A model generated the notes under the pieces. That model worked only from the letters and a program-made list of their open reading frames with translations. It made no database searches and was not told the DNA's origin. Positions 58,880 to 64,000 of a stretch of DNA of 64,000 nt are shown here, one piece after another. The DNA is taken from contig DASUHM010000009.1 of assembly GCA_036273515.1 (NCBI GenBank), forward strand, positions 1 through 64,000, given 5' to 3'. The position numbers were made by a program, and so were the translations under genes. The stretch comes from Gaiellales bacterium. GTDB taxonomy: Bacteria > Actinomycetota > Thermoleophilia > Gaiellales > JAICJC01. Numbering within the stretch: position 1 is the first letter of the stretch; every line of letters starts with the position of its first letter.

Positions 58880-61800
58880 TCAGCCCGCCGGGCGTAGGTC
58901 GATGTCGGCGGTCACCCGGCGCGAGAGCACCTTCGACTCGCCGTCGGCGGCCATCGTCACCCCGTAGAGCAGGTCGGCGACCTCCATCGTGCGCCGCTGG
59001 TGGGTGATGACGATGAACTGGGCCCGCTCCTGGTAGGCGCGCAGCAGGTCGAGGAAGCGCTCGATGTTCGCGTCGTCGAGGGCGGCCTCCACCTCGTCGA
59101 GCACGTAGAAGGGCGACGGCTTCGTCAGCAGCAGCGAGAACAGGAAGGCGATCGCCGTCAGCGCCTTCTCGCCGCCGGAGAGCAGCGAGAGCGCCTCGAT
59201 GCGCTTGCCGGCGGGCTTCACCTCGAGCTCGATGCCCGGCTCGTCCGGGCGCCGCAGCTCCTCCTCGCCCTCCGCCGCCTCGACCTCGCCCTCCGGCGCA
59301 GCCGGCGCCGCCGAGACGACGTCGTCGGTCAGTCGCAGCCGGCCAGAGCCGCCCGGGAACAGGGTGCGGATGACCTCGGTGAAGTTGCGCGCGACCTGCG
59401 CGAACGTCTCGGCGAAGCGGCGGTCGATGGTCTGCGTCAGGTCGCGGATCAGCCCGCGCAGCTCGCGCAGCGACTTCTCGAGGTCGGCGCACTGCTCGGT
59501 CAGCTCACCGGTGCGGCGCTTCTCGGTCTCGTACTCCTCCGCCGCCAGCGGGTTGACGGCGCCGAGGCTCTCGCGGCGGCGCTCCAGCCGCTCCATGCGG
59601 GCGGCCACCGACTCGCGCTCCTCGGGCGGCAGCGGCTCGTCCAGCGGCTCCGGCTCCTCGGAGACGTCGGCGGAGATCTCCTGGCCGCGACGGCCGAGCT
59701 CGGCGATGCGATCGGTGCTGCGGGTGAGCTCGACCTCGATCTCGGTCGCCGTCGCGGCCACCGAGCGGGCGGTCGTCTGCACGCCGGCCTCGTCGTGGGC
59801 GCAGGCCTGGAGCTCGGCGGCCAGCTCGCCCGAGCGGCGCTCGATCACAGCGACGCCGGCACGGGCAGGCCCCCGCAGGAGCTCGGCCGCCGCGGTCAGC
59901 CGCGCCAGGGTACGGCCGATCTCGCGCCCCCGCTCCTCGAGCGCTCGCGCTTCGGCGCCCGTCCGTCCTGACGACTTCGCGGACGCCTTGGCCCGCTCGG
60001 CGGAAGACTGCAGCCGGGTCGCGTCGCGCCGGAACCGCTCGGCCCGCTCGCGCAGACCGGCCTCCTGGGCGGCGACTCGGGCGGCGGCATCGGCCAGCTC
60101 GCGGCGGCGCAGCTCGAGGGCGGCGTGGCGGTGGTCTGCTGCCTGGGCGGCCTCGCCCCGCTCGGCGGCCGCGGCCTCGAGCCGGTCGGCCTCCCGGGCC
60201 AGCTGGACACGCCGCTCCGACTCGGAGCCGAGATCCTTCTCCGCGGCCTCGCGGGCGCTCTCCGACCGGGTCAGCTCGTCGGCGAGCAGGTCGCGCCTGG
60301 CGGCGGCCGTCCGGGCGGCCTCCGACGCGCTCGCCTCGCGCGCCCGCACCGCGGCGAGGGCGGCCTGGGTTTCGGAGTCGGCCTGTTCCGCCCTGGCCGC
60401 GTCGGCCGCGGCCCCCTCGGCTGCCGTGACCGCCGCGGCATGCTCGGCGGCGAGCCCCTCAGCCTCCGTCTCGAGCCGCTCGCGCTCGGCCCGCGCGGCC
60501 AGCCAGGCGGCCTCGCCGGCATCGCCGGTGCGCCACAGCTCGCCGCGGTCGGCGTCGATCCCCTCTCCCGTCTTGGTCACGGCGACGCCGTGGTCGACCT
60601 GTGCCAGGTCGTCGACCAGCCAAACGCCCTCGAGCAGGCGGCCGGCGACCGGATCGCGCACCGTCACCACCTCGATCAGCGGACGGGCGCCCGGCGCGGG
60701 CGGAAGCGACGCGGCCGGCGGGCGCGTGTCGGCGAGCACGACGGCCACCTCGCCGCCCGCCTCGGCGAGCACCGAGAGGGCGTCGCTCAGCCGCTCGGCC
60801 ACCACGGCGCCCGCGCGCCAGCCGAGCCCGGCGGCGACCGCCCGCTCGAACCCCGGCTGCGCCTGGACTCCCGCGACCACCAGCGTCGCCCCCGCCTCCT
60901 TGAGCGCGCGCACTGCGGGCGTCAGCCCCTCGCCCCGGTCGAGCGCCTGTCGCAGCGCGTCGAGGCGGGCGTTCATCAGCTGGCCGCGGTGGCCGAGCTC
61001 GTCGGCGGCTGCCGCCGCCGCCCGGGCCGCGGTCGCCTTCTGCTCGGCCTCGGTCCGCGATGCGCCGGCCGCAGCCGTGGCCGCCTCGAGCTCCGCCTCG
61101 AGGGCCTTCGCGGACTCCTCCAGACCGCCGGCCGTCTCCGCGCCGGATGCCAGCCCGGTCTGAGCCTCGGCCGCGGCCGCTGCGAGCGCCTCGACGCGGG
61201 CCTCGAGCTCGCCGGCGCGGGCGGCGCTGCGGTCGGCCTCGAGGCGGGCCGTGCCGGCGTGGCCCTGCGCCTCCGCCAGCGCGCGCCGGGCGTCCAGCGA
61301 CGCCGTGAGCGCCGTCTCGGCCGCCGCTGCCGCCTCGCGCAGCTCGCCGCCGTCGGAGGCAGCCAGCCGGTCGGCCTCGGCAGCGCCCGCCTCGGCCTGC
61401 TCCGACGCCTCGGCCGCCTCGGCCAGGAAGCGCTCGGCATCCGCCGCCAGCCGCCCCGCCAGGCCGGTCCGGCGGGCGTGGGCGCGGCCCAGCGACGCCG
61501 CGGCGGCCTCCAGCCGGCGGGAGCCGTCGCCCAGCCGCTCGCGGGCCGTCTCGAAGTCGTAGTAGGCCCGGGTGGCCCGCTCCTGCTCGGCGGCGAGGCC
61601 GGTCAGCTCGGCCTCGGCTTTGGCCCGCCGCTCGCCGATCACCTTGAGCTTCGCGTCGACGTCGGCCTGGGCGGCGTGCGCATCGGAGAGGCGGGCGCGG
61701 GCGGCGTCGGCCCGGCGCTGCTCGGAGATCGTGTCCGAGGCGATCAGCCGCAGCCGGCCGGCGGCGATCTCGCCGCCCAGCTTGGCCGCCCGCTCGGCGG

Positions 61801-62431
61801 CCGTAGCCTGCATCTGCAGGGGGCGCAGCCGGGCGCGCACCTCGCGCTCGAGGTCGCGGGCGCGCTCGAGCTCGGAGCTCACCCGGGCCAGCTTCGACTC
61901 CGCCCGCAGGCGCCGGCGCTGGTACTTGCCCAGGCCGGCCGCCTCCTCGACGAAGCGACGCCGCTCGTGAGGCTTGGACGTGAGGATCTCGTCGACCCGG
62001 CCCTGGCCGATGACGGAGTGCATCTCGCGGCCGAGGCCGGTGTCGGCCAGGAGCTCGAGCACGTCGAGGCGGCGCACCCGGGCCCGGTTCACCAGGTACT
62101 CGCTCTCGCCGCCGCGGTCGAGCCGGCGCATCACCGACACCTCGCCGAACTCGAGCGGCAGCGTGCCGCACTCGTTGTCCAGGACGAGCTCGACCTCGCA
62201 GACGCCGGCGGGCGGGCGGCTGTCCGACCCGCCGAACAGGACGTCGAGGCCGGTCGGCGCGCGCAGCTGGGCCGGCGACTGCACCGCCATCGCCCACTGG
62301 AGCGCGTCGGCGATGTTCGACTTGCCGGAGCCGTTCGGCCCGACAACCACCGCGATCCCATGCTCGAACTTGAGCTCGACGCTGCCCGGGAACGACTTGA
62401 ACCCGCGCATCCGAAGCGCCTTCAGGTACAC
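58880..62431 (-). CDS. smc: Chromosome segregation ATPase SMC
   Basis: Organises chromosome loops. The 1183-residue protein has the N-terminal head with Walker A VVGPNGSGKSNIADALQWAM, about 330 residues of alanine-rich coiled coil, a hinge near 490-650 (ALGWRAGAVVAERLSDAL), a second coiled coil, the signature LSLLSGGEKALTAIAFLF and Walker B FYVLDEVEAALDDAN. Complete length. ScpA and ScpB are not in the window. The reverse-strand open frame of 993 codons over this gene is a GC shadow. Confidence 0.97.
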   Translation of the reverse strand: MYLKALRMRGFKSFPGSVELKFEHGIAVVVGPNGSGKSNIADALQWAMAVQSPAQLRAPTGLDVLFGGSDSRPPAGVCEVELVLDNECGTLPLEFGEVSVMRRLDRGGESEYLVNRARVRRLDVLELLADTGLGREMHSVIGQGRVDEILTSKPHERRRFVEEAAGLGKYQRRRLRAESKLARVSSELERARDLEREVRARLRPLQMQATAAERAAKLGGEIAAGRLRLIASDTISEQRRADAARARLSDAHAAQADVDAKLKVIGERRAKAEAELTGLAAEQERATRAYYDFETARERLGDGSRRLEAAAASLGRAHARRTGLAGRLAADAERFLAEAAEASEQAEAGAAEADRLAASDGGELREAAAAAETALTASLDARRALAEAQGHAGTARLEADRSAARAGELEARVEALAAAAAEAQTGLASGAETAGGLEESAKALEAELEAATAAAGASRTEAEQKATAARAAAAAADELGHRGQLMNARLDALRQALDRGEGLTPAVRALKEAGATLVVAGVQAQPGFERAVAAGLGWRAGAVVAERLSDALSVLAEAGGEVAVVLADTRPPAASLPPAPGARPLIEVVTVRDPVAGRLLEGVWLVDDLAQVDHGVAVTKTGEGIDADRGELWRTGDAGEAAWLAARAERERLETEAEGLAAEHAAAVTAAEGAAADAARAEQADSETQAALAAVRAREASASEAARTAAARRDLLADELTRSESAREAAEKDLGSESERRVQLAREADRLEAAAAERGEAAQAADHRHAALELRRRELADAAARVAAQEAGLRERAERFRRDATRLQSSAERAKASAKSSGRTGAEARALEERGREIGRTLARLTAAAELLRGPARAGVAVIERRSGELAAELQACAHDEAGVQTTARSVAATATEIEVELTRSTDRIAELGRRGQEISADVSEEPEPLDEPLPPEERESVAARMERLERRRESLGAVNPLAAEEYETEKRRTGELTEQCADLEKSLRELRGLIRDLTQTIDRRFAETFAQVARNFTEVIRTLFPGGSGRLRLTDDVVSAAPAAPEGEVEAAEGEEELRRPDEPGIELEVKPAGKRIEALSLLSGGEKALTAIAFLFSLLLTKPSPFYVLDEVEAALDDANIERFLDLLRAYQERAQFIVITHQRRTMEVADLLYGVTMAADGESKVLSRRVTADIDLRPAG

Positions 62432-62449
62432 GCGCGCCTCCGCGGGCCG

Positions 62450-63208
62450 TCAGCCGGCGGCGACTGGCGGATCGAGGTTCGCGAGCGCCTGGCGCGCGGC
62501 CAGCTGCTCGCTGCCCTTCTTGCTGCGCGCGGAGCCACGCCCGAGCTCACGGCCTTCGACCAGAGCCAGGGATGTGAACCAGCGCTGGTGCGGTGGACCG
62601 GACACATCGGCTACGGCGTACGTTACCGAGGCTCCCCGACGTGCAAGCTCCTCCTGGAGCACCGTCTTCGCATCGACGTGCTCCGCCAGGGCGTACTCGA
62701 TCCGGCTCGAGAAGACGTCCACGACCGGCTCGGCGACCCCCTCGACGCCGCCGTCGATATACGCGGCGCCGACCACGGCCTCGGTCACGGCCGCGAGCAC
62801 GCCGGGCGAGCGCGACAGGCCGTCGATCTCGACCTGGGCCGCGCCCAGCTGGGCGCCGCGGATGCGGATGTCGTCGTCGAGGCCGAGATCTACGGCGACG
62901 GCGGCGCAGCTGTCGCGGGAGACGACGTGCGCGCGCACCTTGGCCAGGTCGCCCTCAGGGCTCTCCGGGAAACGCTCGTACAGATGGTGGGCGATCACGA
63001 GCCCGAGCACGCTGTCGCCCAGGAACTCGAGCCGCTCGTAGGACGCCTCGCGACGGGCCACCCACGACGTGTGGGTGAATGCGAGGAGCCGGAGCTCCTC
63101 CGGTAGCCCGTCGATCAGCGCTCTGAGCGGCCCCGGAGCGTCGGGACGGTCAGCTGTGGGTGGTGACGTAGTCGACCGCCTCACCGACGGTCGCGATCTT
63201 CTGGGCAT
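62450..63208 (-). CDS. rnc: Ribonuclease III
   Basis: Cuts double-stranded RNA, including rRNA precursors. The 252-residue frame has the signature [13 protein letters not shown] with catalytic acids, the second acid in [14 protein letters not shown], and a C-terminal double-stranded-RNA-binding domain ending AARQALANL. The start is unsure: ATG 63208 lies 59 nt inside acpP; GTG 63184 overlaps less. It keeps the acpP-rnc-smc order common in Gram-positives. Confidence 0.94.
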   Translation of the reverse strand: MPRRSRPSVRRSTTSPPTADRPDAPGPLRALIDGLPEELRLLAFTHTSWVARREASYERLEFLGDSVLGLVIAHHLYERFPESPEGDLAKVRAHVVSRDSCAAVAVDLGLDDDIRIRGAQLGAAQVEIDGLSRSPGVLAAVTEAVVGAAYIDGGVEGVAEPVVDVFSSRIEYALAEHVDAKTVLQEELARRGASVTYAVADVSGPPHQRWFTSLALVEGRELGRGSARSKKGSEQLAARQALANLDPPVAAG

Positions 63209-63395
63209 CCTCGTCGGAGATCTTGAGGCCGAACTGGTCCTCGAGCTCCATGATCAGCTCGACCAGGTCGAGGGAGTCGGCGTCCAGATCACCCTGGAAC
63301 GACGCGTCCTCGGTGACCTGCTCCTCGTCCACGCCGAGCTGCTCGACGAGAATGCTGCGGACGCGCTCGAGCGCCTCCTCACGGTTGATCGTCAC
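63150..63395 (-). CDS. acpP: Acyl carrier protein
   Basis: The 81-residue acidic four-helix protein carries growing fatty acids on a phosphopantetheine arm attached to the serine in [14 protein letters not shown]. The GTG 63395 start overlaps the plsX stop (GTGA). Composition and length are standard. Confidence 0.96.
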   Translation of the reverse strand: MTINREEALERVRSILVEQLGVDEEQVTEDASFQGDLDADSLDLVELIMELEDQFGLKISDEDAQKIATVGEAVDYVTTHS

Positions 63396-64000
63396 TGGTC
63401 TCCAATCTCCGGGGCCGTAACCGGGGGGACTGTATTGATCCCCGCAGGTGCCTGCAAGTCAGAACTTGGAGGATCCGCGGCGAGCCGCTCGGCCATCCGG
63501 GCGACGACGCCCACCTCGGCTCCCCGGGCGGCGATCCTGATCGCATTCGCGATGCCCTTGCGCGTGGCGTTGCCGTGGGCGATGACCGCCAGCCCGCGCA
63601 AGCCGAGCAGGTAGGCACCGCCGTACGTCTCGGGGTCGGCGCTGTCACGCACGCCGCGCAGGGCCGGGCGCAGGAGCATCCCCCCGAGCTTGGCGCGCGT
63701 GCTCGACATGGCGGCCCGGCGCATCTCGGCGAACAGGGTCGCGCCGGCGCCCTCGAGGCCCTTCAGCAGGACGTTTCCGGCGAAGCCGTCGGTCACGATG
63801 ACGTTGAAGCGGCCGGAGAGGGCGTCGCGGCCCTCGCAGTTGCCGGTGAAGTGCAGGTCGGCGGCGGCCAGCAGCTGGTGCGCCTCGAGCGTGAGCGCGT
63901 TTCCCTTGGTCGGTTCCTCGCCGACCGAGAGCAGGCCGACGCTGGGCGTTTCGACCTCCATCACATCGCGCATGAACACCGAGCCCATGAGGCCCCAATG
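63392..64000 (-). CDS. plsX: Phosphate acyltransferase PlsX, C-terminal part (5' end outside window)
   Basis: Makes acyl-phosphate from acyl-ACP for phospholipid synthesis. About 202 residues are present: [53 protein letters not shown] and the terminal region [20 protein letters not shown]. The frame is open at base 64000, so the N-terminal 140 or so residues lie outside. It is coupled to acpP. Confidence 0.93.
   Translation of the reverse strand, partial: HWGLMGSVFMRDVMEVETPSVGLLSVGEEPTKGNALTLEAHQLLAAADLHFTGNCEGRDALSGRFNVIVTDGFAGNVLLKGLEGAGATLFAEMRRAAMSSTRAKLGGMLLRPALRGVRDSADPETYGGAYLLGLRGLAVIAHGNATRKGIANAIRIAARGAEVGVVARMAERLAADPPSSDLQAPAGINTVPPVTAPEIGDQ

Noticed and set aside
60125-63106. 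Plus-strand open frame of 993 codons opposite smc and rnc
   Set aside because: It is arginine-, leucine- and alanine-rich with no family pattern, and lies antisense to the clearly coding smc and rnc. High GC content makes such shadows long.

Overview
The window is a 64 kb piece of a high-GC (about 70%) bacterial chromosome. The partial 16S rRNA (1..367, minus strand), a WhiG-type sigma factor beside xerC, an EF-G paralogue, high-GC3 codon use and many GTG/TTG starts with 4-base ATGA/GTGA overlaps point to Actinomycetota. The 16S 5' part and the gene mix look like class Thermoleophilia (Gaiellales/Solirubrobacterales). That placement is inference; no database search was possible. I see no CRISPR array, insertion sequence, integrase or phage module. 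Almost everything is core chromosome.

Layout. 1..780: 5' end of a 16S gene, its processing leader, boxA and promoter, reading leftwards. 780..5496: a tightly packed leftward run ilvE - DegT aminotransferase - DUF370 (RemA-like) - MBL-fold hydrolase - 3-methyladenine DNA glycosylase - tyrS. 5584..6336: a methyltransferase reading the other way. 6349..9077: serA with a class V aminotransferase, probably for serine synthesis. 9167..12466: gatCAB, with two hairpins between gatA and gatB. 12692..13855: cold-shock protein and folD. 14028..21461: a rightward Tad/Flp pilus locus (two Flp pilins, TadE-like, CpaB, CpaE, CpaF, a VWA-TadB fusion, TadC), closed by a strong terminator and followed by tRNA-Cys.

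21640..34790 holds accessory and housekeeping genes: an MFS exporter, msrB, a GGDEF protein, VOC and cupin proteins, an alpha/beta hydrolase, tRNA-Gly and an unusual coupled operon. In that operon a threonine-synthase-like protein lacking its PLP lysine is followed by an aldehyde dehydrogenase, a short ferritin-like helical protein and an RNase H. Several gene remnants lie here. 34881..38715 carries EF-G2, the WhiG-type sigma and XerC. 38765..43586 is a looser region (secreted beta-propeller, PhyH dioxygenase, PRC-barrel, cupin, DUF899, G6PD remnant, tRNA-Trp).

43593..64000 is the conserved actinobacterial cell-cycle, secretion and translation neighbourhood, read leftwards: plsX - acpP - rnc - smc ... 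ftsY - dlh - ffh - ECF sigma - O-antigen ligase - membrane protein - rpsP - khpA - rimM - trmD - rplS - lepB - rnhB - yraN - comM - dprA - HAD. It links lipid synthesis, chromosome condensation, SRP targeting, tRNA and ribosome maturation, signal-peptide cleavage, RNase HII and DNA-uptake processing.

The most interesting items are: a 51-bp intergenic repeat with three copies, each at the 3' end of a gene in the same orientation and twice supplying the stop codon; the R-for-K threonine-synthase-like protein in its coupled operon; the VWA-TadB fusion; twin Flp pilins with almost the same mature part but unrelated leaders; and several deletion scars.
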